Shown piece by piece: positions 24,235 to 35,319 of a DNA stretch of 64,000 bases. Location of the stretch: contig NC_059483.1 in NCBI RefSeq assembly GCF_018139145.2, positions 1,861,001-1,925,000 on the forward strand, read 5' to 3'. The notes beneath the pieces are model-generated. The model had not been told where the DNA came from. It saw nothing but the letters and a program-made list of their open reading frames with translations, and made no database searches. The stretch comes from Gymnogyps californianus (taxonomy: Eukaryota > Chordata > Aves > Accipitriformes > Cathartidae). Numbering within the stretch: position 1 is the stretch's first letter; each line of letters starts with the position of its first letter. The position numbers and the translations under genes are program-made.

Positions 24235-24375
24235 AATATTTTGGCGAGGAGCGCAGCGGGTGCAGCCGGCAGCGCGCAGGAGGGCTGACCCACGAGGCCA
24301 GACACCCCAGGCTTTCCGGGGGTCCTTAGCAATTCCCGGGGGGTTACACAGGGGAGGCATTCCTGCAGCAAAGGG
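24235..24375. promoter_or_regulatory. CpG-dense patch
   Basis: Roughly 10 CpG in 140 bp with a G-rich end, the third member of the 22.7-24.4 kb cluster. Minus-strand frames run through it but overlap, as expected of GC-rich DNA. Confidence 0.3.
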
Positions 24376-24409
24376 AGCGAACCTACACATGTTCTAGTAA
24401 CACGCATGT

Positions 24410-26425
24410 TCTAGTAACTCACATGTGTATCTACCCCACTATATTAGGATTATAGAACTCATTAATCTTTAAAACGTCTTCATATTCATTTCCCTTTCTG
24501 TTGCACCCGTGTGCTGATGAGAATTTTTAAAAAATCTGAATTAGGTTAAAAGCTGAAAAAAGCTGCAGTCGCCCCAGATGAGCTGAGGTAGCCAAACACG
24601 TGCACATTCCCAACGTGTTGCAATACAACACGGAGAGCTGCTCCAGAGGGAGCACAGAGAACGCTTCAAAGACGGTTTTACTTGGCCTGTGTGATCCGAT
24701 GCACACTCTGCATCATACAAGGAGGATCAAAGGCTCAAGCCCTTGAAAGCTGCTTGCGTACTTACTTGTTAAATCCGCAATCAATAGGAATCAAAACACT
24801 CTCAAAGGTCTGGGTCCTAGTGACCCGGCCACGTTCAGTGCAGAGCGTATGGAGGAAAGATGACGTCTCCTAAACGCAAAATTCCTAAATCCATTGGGCC
24901 TTGTTTGTCCCCGTCATAAATATAAGCATTGATTTTTCACATGGGATTTTATGCAAGTGAAACGCAGCTATGGGACCTAACGCACACACAGATTTACTTT
25001 GCATAAGCAAAGACTGACCTAAACGACACCAAGGCCTCGATACGGAGCTCCATCGATATTTTTTGCGGAGGCACTTTTCTCCCCAGACAGGCTGAATCTG
25101 GATTTGGCATTATGCTAAGAAACGTAACTTTTGGGAAAAGTTCAAGCAGAGATCTCATTACTGCCTCGGGATGCAGGACTTTATGATCCTCACGATGGTT
25201 TTCAGTTTATAAAGTCCAAATTAACGTTCCAGTATGTAAAAGCCTGAAATTGTAACCTGAAAGAGCTTTGAGTCATTGGAAGCATCCCGCTTTTAATTAA
25301 ACACCTTTTTCTACAGCTGGGCATGCTGTAGTCACAGTTTAGCTTGTTAATTATGTTGTGCAAGGACCACTACGCTGTACTCCTAGTGAATGATTTATTA
25401 ACTCCAGCAACATAAAATCTTCTCTATAGTGCTGGCACACCAAAGACAAAAGAGGTAATTACTGCGCCCAAAGCACTTTAACTTCATTTCTACTCTGTAC
25501 ACTGTGAGCACCATCGCACTGCCCTAAATCACAGCGTTGTTATTTAGTCCTCAGCAACCTTTTCGTTGCGAGATGTTCAGCATCATCCTTCGCTTACAGC
25601 TACTTTGGGGCAGAATCCGGTGTAACAGATTATGTCTGCAAAGGGGATATGCCATACATTAACAAAAGTGCTATTACAGAAGAATTCATTGCCGTGTAAG
25701 GCTCAAACAGCAGTTCTCATGACTCTTCCTGTGCTTGTAGGACATGAGTTACAGTATAAAGTCTGCTTAAGAACTTCATTCAATTCTGTATACAATTAAT
25801 TTAGCAATGCTCCTAACGTTCACGTCATTTTTTTTACTCTTTTCAGCTCTGGAACATCTTGATATGCCTGAAGTGAATATGAAGTAATACCTTCTAGATA
25901 ACCTGCATTTATTTAAATTTCTGTGTCTCAGTTTCCCGAGATGTTTCATTTTATCGTCAGGCACCTTTCCCAAACGAATAGATGAAACATTAACACGCTG
26001 GGGAACAAAAGACCCAACAGCAGGATCTGTTCAGAAAAATATCTGACTTGTGATTGCCTATGAAAGTAACTCTTGTTTGTGCCGGGGTGTGCATACATGA
26101 CTTGCTTGGAGTCTGCATCTCTTCAAAACTGATATGAAAAGACAAAGTCAAAGACCTAAAAGGAAAAGGAAAGTTGTAATTTTAAGGTGAAGCATAAACA
26201 TTGTCAGAAGCATTAGAGCTAGTGTAATTTGGCTGCCTCCTTAAAGGCTGCTTCTGTAGCAGACGTAAATCAGAGGAAATCACAGCGTGAGAGGCTTTGG
26301 CACGACAAGGGGATCCTTTCCCCGCTTCAGGAGCTTAAAAACGGAGCCTAAAAGTCTCGCTTGAATGAGCATGATAGTTGGCGCAGCAACTTCCCTAGTT
26401 ATTTATTATTTATATTACCTTACAC
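24410..26425. other. AT-rich DNA, no gene seen
   Basis: No exon or repeat can be supported. Near 25615 'ggggcagaatccggtgtaac' faintly recalls the old amniote repeat motif listed elsewhere, but it is too short to call. Confidence 0.5.
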
Positions 26426-26427
26426 AG

Positions 26428-26512
26428 GTTAACCCCCTTGTGTTAGGCACGTACAAATATAGAGCTGAAAAAACGGCCCCTGCGCTTACAATTACATCAC
26501 GTAAGGCAGAGG
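26428..26512 (+). repeat. ancient amniote interspersed repeat relic (L3/CR1-type motif)
   Basis: The order cccccttgtgttaggcac, gtacaaatatagagc, cggcccctgcgcttacaat and gtaaggcagagg matches the old repeat '...cattgtgctaggcgctgtacaaacacag...gacagtccctgcc...gagcttacaatc...agacaag' seen across reptiles, birds and mammals. This is the best of the repeat matches here. The exact family needs RepeatMasker with ancestral amniote models. Orientation is opposite to the copy at 42212-42256. Confidence 0.5.
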
Positions 26513-26639
26513 GAAATGATTGAGAGCAAATCGCATCGCGGCTGACAAGGCTGAGCTTACCACAAACAGCCCCCTTGACTTCTTCCTTCAGGAGACAGAG
26601 AGTTTCTCAGACACAATTTCTCAGTGTCTTGAGGCTGTC

Positions 26640-26960
26640 CCCTAAGATTAAATATTGACTCAATATCATCTGGGTTTCTCAGGGGCAAAAAATGAATATG
26701 CATTTTCCTAAGCGTAGGTAGTTTTAAATACCAGGGTAATTTTCATGGTCTGCAGACAGGCCGAATGAACATTCAACAGCTAATACATTGTTTATACAAG
26801 CAGCGCATGCATTAAGGTACACTATTTACCATCACCTCGGCCGACCCTCTTTGTTTATTCATCAATAGTAGTTATTTGGGAGAGTTTCAATCTGGCACAG
26901 TTCTGCCCTGGACTCAGCAGGTTACCTTCCCCTAATGTCGAACATGCTGTAGTGAAGTTA
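26640..26960. other. possible conserved non-coding element
   Basis: This segment has balanced composition, no simple repeats, and two forkhead-like TGTTTAT motifs (near 26790 and 26853). It directly follows the old repeat at 26.43-26.51 kb, raising the possibility of a co-opted (exapted) repeat neighbourhood. It is by-eye only. Confidence 0.18.
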
Positions 26961-26999
26961 ATTAGACATAAGTAGCATTTTTTTTTTCCCTAGAGAACG

Positions 27000-28730
27000 T
27001 AATTTTTTGCTTGGCGAGCTGTGTACATCATTCTAGATGCAATAAACATCCAGAGAGGTGTTGAAATCTGGTAGAATGAAGGAAATAGGTGTAAAACAGA
27101 GGGAAAATGAGAGCAAGTTTCATGAGATTAAAAGATAGGCTGATTCCAAGAAGATAGAGAGTGCCTTCTTTTGCCAAATGGGGCTATATTAACAACTAAA
27201 GCATGACAGCACCATAAGGTATGTATTTTATTCAGATTAACCAGAATGAGAATCTATCCTGTTATGTTTATCAAATGCTGGAAATACATCACAACATAGC
27301 ATTAGCCTCCCATTTTGTCTTTCTTCTCTCTGAAGAATTAACAGAAAGGTATTAATTTTATACCTGGTGTTTTTAAGTAGGTTTAGGTGACCCGCTCAAG
27401 CTAACTGCTGTGCAGTAGTTGACCAAAGGCAAACTGAACCACAAATGCAGAAAACAGAAGTAAAAGAGCATTTGGAACATACTGAACTTTGGGGAAAAAA
27501 AGTCTATGACAGCTCTTTAAATATTGTAGAACCATGTCACTTCGTATCAGCCGATAATCTGATTCATATGCTTCACATTAATAAAGGACTTAATGGCTGT
27601 ATACTGCTCTGAAAATTCATATCTGTTCTTCCATTGTGTTTTACTGGCTATTAATTTATTTTCCAATATGAACCCAGTCATATGAAGCTATATTACAATG
27701 TTACTTGGGAGTAGCAAATTGGTTCTATTAATCTTATTTACTATAGCTATTTTGAATTTGACATCGTAAGAACTGTATTGTATTAGAATAGGTCACCTTG
27801 ACCTAATCAATACTAATCAGGCTTTTTGAGAACAGAATGGCTTGCTGTACTCTTACTAAAGTCTTACTCTTTTCACTTGTGCGTGTCTTTGCTCTCTTTT
27901 GCTTTTCAGTAGGATAAGAATCTGAAAAAAAGCAGGTAATCTGTACCTATATTTGTATGTTAAATTCAAACACAACTAATGCAAAGCAAAAGAAAATAAA
28001 GGGCTGCATTGGCAAAGGCAGCTCAATAATTAGCTTATAGCTAACAGATGATATTAAACATTGTATTAATGAGAAGCACAACTTCTGCTACCTTGATGTT
28101 GCATTTATCAATCAAAGCTGTCCATATAATTACATTTTTCCTCCTCACCAAACTCCAATCTGTTTGCTTCCCCTTTTATTATTTCTCATTGGCATTAAAT
28201 TAGGACTGAACAAAACCTCAAGGTGATGGGCTACCGATATTATTCAGTGGATGCAATAGAAAGCAAAAGTACTTAAGGAGTACGTCCTGTCCTATGAGAT
28301 CTTGTAGCCAGTATTTACTGTTCAAGGCCTTTGTCCTTTTATCCACTCAGAAAATAAAATTCCCCAGTGCCCTTCCAAAATTTTGCTCTATAACTTTCTT
28401 TCATTTAAGCGGTTTTAATGTCTGTACACCTCTGCAGATACTGCCCACTTAATTATGCTGCGTTTAGAATGACAGATCCCTGGCATCCTGACAAAGGATT
28501 ATTAATAATGCTCTCCAGGAAAGCAGAACCAATGGAAAACAATTAAAAACAAAAAATCTGGCAGATTCCCTTCTCTCCTCTTCCCCTCTTCCCAGCAAGG
28601 GAATCAGTAACCCTTTTTTACAAAATACGGTTGCATAATCATTCACTCAGGGCTAGGAGCAGGACTTGCTAACCAGAGACTGCTGGCACGTGAGTAACTT
28701 GCAGACCTCCTCAGCACCATCTCTGCTGCG
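27000..28730. other. AT-rich DNA, no gene seen
   Basis: No supportable exons or repeats. A part around 27530-27830 again has the look of conserved non-coding DNA, without further support. Confidence 0.45.
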
Positions 28731-28734
28731 GTAT

Positions 28735-29061
28735 TTACACTTCCAGGGAATGCAGGGTTTGAAATCCAGGCAGGTACCCGTTCCCAAGGGGCTCCTGGGC
28801 AATGAAAGCAGTAAGTGTGACCGTAAGGATCACAGAGGCATTTGCAGCACTTGATATACCCTCGAACCCCTTACAGTGTGTTGCCAGCCGCTCGTTGTGC
28901 TGTATCAAGGGTATCTTGATAGTCCATGAACGGTGAATCTCGTACAATACCACGTAAATGCGCAGAGACCAGAATTCCCATCCCTTCCCTAACAGCACCT
29001 CAGTGCTGACGCAGAGGAGGATTTTGCTGCGTAGACCCTCACAGCTGATCCAGTGTGGAGC
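28735..29061 (-). CDS. unidentified 108-codon open frame with raised CpG
   Basis: The minus-strand frame is open from after a TAG at 29062-29064 to a TAA at 28735-28737. The part 28810-29045 contains about 10 CpG, more than the flanks, and the frame uses many G/C-ending codons (CTG, TAC, GAG, AAG, CAC, CGG). The peptide includes WEFWSLRIYVVLYEIHRSW and then HNERLATHCKGFEG. I recognise no domain. No clear acceptor precedes it and no AATAAA follows closely. It could be a decayed coding exon, part of a conserved element, or chance. Confidence 0.2.
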   Translation of the reverse strand, partial: APHWISCEGLRSKILLCVSTEVLLGKGWEFWSLRIYVVLYEIHRSWTIKIPLIQHNERLATHCKGFEGISSAANASVILTVTLTAFIAQEPLGNGYLPGFQTLHSLEV

Positions 29062-29069
29062 CTAGCCAA

Positions 29070-31675
29070 TATAGCAGGAATAAGACATCACTTCCTTTTG
29101 CTTTTATTATTATTTTTGCTCACGTCAGCAAGAATTATGTTTATTAATAGTAGAAATCAAGGAACCAATGCAGGAAAGTGTTCCCAATATGTTTACGACA
29201 ACCAAACCACTCGCCATTCACCCAACAAACCCACATGGCAAGCTGGCAGTTTTCTGGCTGTAGGAACTTCCTAATTATTTTCAGTTTGTAGGCAGGAGAG
29301 ACTAATTTGAGGAATATTCATTGTGAAATCAAGTTCTACCTGTTTAAAGCTTGGGTTTTATTTTTTTAAGGGCCCACAGATTGCATAGGATTAGCTGAGG
29401 AGTAATTAATACAGCTTAGAATAGGGAGGGACTTTAAAATTAGTTTTATCTGCCAATATGGAACAAACTGCTTCGTTGTTCCTTACGCACTGTAAAATGT
29501 CCATCAAATCTTTGACCTCCACTAAGGCTATGAAAAACCACACCGATTGGCCAAATGCCTGTACCCTGCTACACCGTAATCACACCCTTCTTCCAGCCAC
29601 GGGAAAGGAGAAATGGCCCCGACACTGCGGGTGCTGGGTACTTACTCCAGGCACAGCACGTAGGGTTTGGCATCCCCAAACACAGGTATCCAGCCAGATA
29701 TCTCCAGCTGAGTCAGTCAAATTATACATGGGAGTGATGCAAGTTATGCAACGAGCCTTTAATAGCAATACTTCTTTACTGTCAAGGAAAATGTATTGCT
29801 TGAGTTACCGATCCTAACTTTGGATTTGGGGGTTGCCGTCTCCCCCACCATGATCTAAGATCGTCATATAAAAAAGAAGTCATACTTCGTTTTTGTTGCT
29901 TGCTGGCAGACACGTCTAGAAGTGTTTTACTTGGAAGTACTCGAGAACATATTGGAAAACCAGAAAACATAAGGAAAAGTCTGCTCTTGCCAACAGATTT
30001 TCCTGTTCCATCTCACTGGAGAGCGACGGCTATAAATGGCTGCAGACACCCTTCGGCATCGATGCGATAGATGAATGAATGGCCTTCGGGTTTTGTATAG
30101 GACAGAGTGCCAAAGTACCTCTTTACTGTGATATTCACAAATAAACAGGCTCTCTGCTCTGAATCTTTAGCATCCGTATTAAAAATAAAAAACAATTATT
30201 CATTTTTGATGGATTTCTTAAAAATAATAAAAAAAAGAAACTCTTTCAGCTGCGTAAAGCTGAAACCAACTTCAACCTTCAACTCCCTGCCCCCTTGGAC
30301 TATAGCAATTTAACATAAGTATTGTAAAAGAAGAATTAGCCCTCATCGCTCAGCTTCTGCAAGTTTTATTCCAAATCACAATATACATTGGCGATGTTCT
30401 TGCCACATTAATGTTGTGGTACATCGATGCCTCCCACTCCCTGATAAAGTGTTTCCTTAGCTGATGCACTGGCTTGGTGCGAGAGAAGCAATATGTTTAA
30501 TAAGGACATCTGAGGCAGGGATTTATTTTTTCTCCCATTTCTGTACTGAGGCTTGAGGCACCGCTATTTGCTAATTCCAAGATGAGTATTTGAACTACTC
30601 CTCGCACCCTTTTTTTACTGTGTTACGCAGCTCAAGTCTGTAAGAGATTTTGACATCAACTCACATTATTTTATAGCCAAGTGAAATCCTACGCTACTGA
30701 AACAGGCTATGATTGTAAAAAAAAAATGCAAAAGCTAATTTAGAAATCCTCTTGCTACATAATAACAGAAAGCCGGGCCGGGAAGGTCAAAATGAGCAAG
30801 CTCGTAGAAGGGAGATGTTGGTGTGGCCATGAGAGAGTGCAGCCCCAGAAGTTGTGACTAATCTCCTTGCTTCTACAGTGGCGGCTTTCCCTGCCACAAT
30901 CCTACAGCAAAAATGCAAAAGAGGCACAACCATGGCAACTGGCCGCAAAATGTAAACCAGTGGATGTTTGTTTTACATGTATAAACCTGCAAGAAGCATA
31001 AAAAACTGAAGAATACAGCAGACTAACTCCCCTCTCAATAGGCTGTTATATTTTCAATACCATGTTATATTCACCTGTTCTTAAAAGTTAGGGTACATCT
31101 CAACCATATTTAAACCCCAGGACAAGAGAATTCACTTCTGAAATATCCAAACCAATTGCACCAGTAACCTCCCATCAGACAGTATTTTTTTTTAGCAAAC
31201 AGATTGGTATGCTTCGACTGCTACCAGCATTACCTTTTCTCAAAGTGCACTCAACCTGTTATTAAAAGAAGAATCACAGTTAATTATTCTGCACACACAT
31301 GGCATTTAACTGTAAGGAATGTTGTGTTACCTACCTACAGATTAGCCTTTTTAACGTTTTGTTTTGTGTCTGAGGGGAAAAACAGAAGAAAAAAAGCCTT
31401 GTGATAATTTGTAGAGAAACTCAGTTAGATGCTGGCTGAAATCTGGTTCTGTAATGCAAATGTTTTCACCAAATCCTGCAAGCAACTTTGCTTGAGTGAT
31501 GGCAGAAAGACTTCTCTTATAATGTAGATGTGCCCTTTCATTTTAGATTTTGAATGTCAAGCTTGTTTCATTACTGACTTAAGGCAGGTTTTTAACCGTG
31601 TTGGATATGTGTTTGTGTGCATGAAGATACCAGTTACGGTGTTCCCTAAATTTTCTGGAAAAAATGTGACAGGTC
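29070..31675. other. no gene seen
   Basis: AT-rich with a GC-richer portion at 29540-29740. Two short minus-strand segments have an acceptor and donor pair (around 31235-31256 and 31335-31370), but they encode only 7-11 residues each. I do not call them. Confidence 0.45.
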
Positions 31676-31679
31676 CCTT

Positions 31680-31985
31680 GCTGACTGCGTGGCAGCAGGG
31701 AAGCCCGCAACACCCACACTCGCAAATCAGCTGCGAAGGGTCCCTTCCGCTCCCCTGCACCCTCCCATTCCACATCAGCAAGATCAGGAATGCTTTCCTC
31801 CTCCACTCCCCTTCTCCAGGACGCGCAGTTTCACAGGCAGCGAGGAATGTGAGCTGCGTCCCGCAGGAAGGCAGCGGGGAGGTGGGCACCGTCCCCACCT
31901 CCAGGGACGGGGCTGGTGCCATGTTCCCCGTCGCAGACCCCAAAGGGGCCGGAGCAGGCTCTAGCTCCCAGAGAGATCTGGAATC
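31680..31985. other. GC-rich, CpG-containing patch
   Basis: This is a GC-rich islet open in three or more frames on both strands (frames of 155, 128 and 91 codons). Simultaneous openness argues for composition rather than coding. It could be a regulatory CpG islet; no promoter element is seen. Confidence 0.35.
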
Positions 31986-31989
31986 GGCA

Positions 31990-34900
31990 AGTTGAAATCC
32001 GTTCTCGGGAAATTATGCACCGGCTTTCAAGCAAAACTGCAGCTGATGTTTTCTGCTGTCACATGAAAAATAGTTTGAACTTTTTTTTGCCTTTTTGGCG
32101 GAATAATCGGTTTCTTCAAACTTGCAAAGGAAATGGTGTCATGGAGAGACGGGAAGGAACAGATGTGGGAGCTGGGAGAACAGGAAGACAGCATTAATTA
32201 CACAGAGCCTGACAGGTAGAGGAGAAAATTTTGCACTTTTCAAAAGGAAAAGAATTAACAGATGATTGAGAGCAGGGAAAACTGGTAATTTCTTTGAGCT
32301 GTTTAAATAGTTTGCCAACCTCTTAACGGAGCTCCGTGTGTTAGAAGGAAATGGAAAACAATCAAAGCAGCAGCCTGCAAATATCTAGATTAGCATATTT
32401 CTGAGAAGTTACAAAGTTTGGGGTTTGGGAAATGTTTGTGCTTTGTGGCTTTGAGTTCTTGTGTTAAAATAAAATAAACTGACAAAATCCACAGGCAGCT
32501 TAGCTGGCCTCGCTGCTTTACCATCTCCGTACATCCAGCTCGCTCTCAGTAAGAAAGGCAAGGGTTATCTCTATGGTAACGTCTAGGGCAATTTGTAGCT
32601 TTACAACTACATAGTTTTAGTAGTGCAGAGTATAGTAGTTTCGTGTAGTACATGCTACATACCTGAAATATGATAGGGCAAATGAAACATGCAGCTCGGT
32701 AGCGTTAAATGATGAGCACACGGGTTTGCAGCTTCCGCAGCAGAAGCCGACAGCCCTCAGGACACTTCCAAACAAGCACAAATGGAACCAGGCATTAGGT
32801 TTCAATGTGCACCCTCACTGGAAGAAGAAACGATGATGATTTCTGAAATTCTAATGGTTTAAGGTTACCTTTAACCCCAGATATTTCTTCTTTTGTAGAA
32901 GAAAAAAAGAACTCAAAGCCTGAAAAATATTTTTTGTTTGTTTGTTTTTTTTCAATTACAAGAATTACTTGGCAGAGGCTGTGCTCCAAATTTTGGACAA
33001 TTTCTTCTTTTTTCTTTTGCTTTGAAGGAAGGGGGAAATACTCTTTACTTTCTGAAAGTTTAATGTGTATTTCGCAGGAAGAACAGCCCTGAAATATTGT
33101 GTCACTGAAGACCCACACAAACTGTATCGTGTATGATTCTCTTCATAACAGGCCAATTTTATGGAAAAAAATACTGACACAGAGAGAAAGAACAGTTCCT
33201 CCAGGTCAGGAAAAGAACTCCTCTGACAGCTATTAAAGTGCAGTGTATAGGCAGTTGGCAGTGATCAACTTTTTTGAGGGCGTTGCTTCAAAAAGTCATT
33301 AAAAAGGCTTCTGAAACTTGACAGTTTTCTTCTGGTATATAGAGAGGAAAATCAAAAGGGCTGAAGTGCCAAAGGAGGTAGGGCAAGCAAAGGCTCTGCC
33401 AGCCCATTACACATGGAAGATGGAAGAATTTTTAGATCCTCAACAAGAAAGGAGAACAAATAACACAAAGAAAACACAAAGAGTAAAGAAGCTGTCAGTG
33501 CCCGACTTGCCTGTGACCAGGTATCCACTGCGTTAGCATCAGCAGAGAAAGGTCTAGGGAAAAAAATACAGGTCAAAGAACATTTAGGGAAATGAAAAGC
33601 ATTCAACTCCTCAGGGCATGGTAAAATTCATCCTGGTGAATTTCCGAGCCATTAATGATTGTCTCTAATATCTTGTGGAATGGGTGAGAACCCAGAAGAC
33701 TGAGGAGAAGTGGTAAGAAGACCAGGGAAAGCAGTAGACAAGTTTTTGATACACAGAAAAATACTAGGAGGGATGATTTCAAATATCCCATTACATGATT
33801 CAGAAAACAAAACAATAAAAGAAAGACAAAAAAAGCCAAACCAGACTTTTGGTCCAGACTAAACCAAATAAACCCAATCCATTATTCAGTACACCTGTAA
33901 AACCCAGGGTGGCCTCATGCTGAAAAAGTATGAGCAGAATCCAGTAGTCTGAAGTCAAAAGAATTAAATGAGATAAAAAATGACATGCAGTAAAATGCCA
34001 AATAGTACACTGGGAAGAGGAAATGAAAGGCAAAACAAGGACCACCGAGCTAAGCACTGAGGCAGGCTACAGAAAATGAGGCAAATTCACATTGTGAATA
34101 CAAAGCATTTCCAGAAAATACAAACCACAGCATCATCACGTGCACCGCTCCAACCTCATAGCGACAGGGGGACCGTTCAGTTACAGCCCTAACCACCGTT
34201 TGTAGTACCAGTTTCCCCAGCAAACCCCTGTGACTGGGGCTCTCAGGTGCTGCAGCATGTGATGCGCCTTGCAGGAGGCAATGCATGGTCTCTGCAGGAG
34301 ACAGGGCAAGAAGTTTGGGGTGCTGAAATAACTACAGTTAACTCTTCCATAGTCACATTCGCTCTGGGAAGTTATTACGCATCCATTAAAGATTAATCTC
34401 CTTAATTGCCTACATCAAAAGATATTCTTGAGTATATACAGGGAAGAGATACACAGCTTTTAATTAAACACAAATAAAACCTCCAAAGAAATAATTTCCA
34501 GTTATAAAGCTGCAAAACCGGAACTATTGACTACTATGCCTTACATTATTTGCCCCAACGATTTCATGGTTTTTATCAAAAGTGTCAGATATACTCATAG
34601 CAGCGAGTACACCACAACTGCCCTTACAAATAGGCTGAAGTTACTCAGATGTTATTAAAAGAGCTAAACAATGCGTGCTTCACCAACTGGTTGCAGTTGT
34701 ACGTTGAAGAACCCAGAAGCAGGCAAGGTGCTTTAGGTGCACTTCCAGCTTGTGTCTGCCCCAAGAGATTTCACAGGACAAGAGGCAAATCCAGAAAACG
34801 CACAGAAATGAAAGACAGGAGAAGCTGGAACAGACAAAAAGGAAAAATAAGGGTGCAGAGAGAATTTGAAACTCCTTTTAGATGTCAAAATTAGCTGGAA

Positions 34901-35230
34901 AGATTTGAGATTCAAAGGAAAAGAGCCTCACAGCTGAAGACACTATGGCCCTCCTATAAGGAAAAGGCTAACTACAAGAAATGGCTGCAGCTTTTTCAAC
35001 CAAATATTTTCATTTAAAAATACGATATGCCCGAACTAATATTGTTTATGTGAAAAGGCTGATATAAAAAACTTCTTGAACTGACAGAACATGAAGCTGA
35101 AAAATACTTTTCATTTTGAAATGTAAAAAAAAAAAGTTAAAATTCAAACTTGATACGAATCAAAGTGCTTTGAAATGACCAAAATTGGAACATATTACTT
35201 TCAGAAAAAGCAACAATAAAGAAACAAAAC
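31990..35230. other. AT-rich DNA, no gene seen
   Basis: About 3.2 kb of average to A-rich sequence. It contains a (TTTG)n-like run at 32932-32946 and overlapping frames of up to 107 codons with poor splice context. Confidence 0.45.
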
Positions 35231-35237
35231 CACTCAC

Positions 35238-35315
35238 CTCAGTTTGGGAATGGAAAGTTTCTGAAGCATTTTGCAGGACAGGAAAACAATTTCACTCACA
35301 GGTTCCTGAGGGAAC
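35238..35315 (-). CDS. candidate 78-bp internal exon
   Basis: On the minus strand an acceptor (ccagttttcttctag) ends at 35316 and a near-consensus donor (CTGAG, then gtgagtgg) follows position 35238. Exactly one phase is open, with 25 whole codons taking one base in and leaving two. The peptide begins FPQEPVSEIVFLSCKML, and codons are typical of vertebrate genes (CAG, GTG, CTG, TTC, AAA). The other two phases contain TGA. I cannot identify the protein. The base left by the 43.6 kb candidate fits its entry phase. Confidence 0.35.
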
Positions 35316-35319
35316 CTAG

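Noticed and set aside
26556..26600. 25-bp minus-strand segment between acceptor-like and donor-like sites whose length would bridge 35.2 and 24.1 kb phases
   Set aside because: The acceptor is weak and a 25-bp exon fitted to rescue a model is circular.
31235..31370. Two 22-35 bp minus-strand micro-exon-like segments with good acceptors
   Set aside because: Too short to carry evidence, and their phases do not fit the neighbouring candidates.
31528..31995. 155-codon plus-strand open frame, the longest in the window
   Set aside because: It lies in a GC-rich patch where frames on both strands are open together; no family resemblance or splice context.
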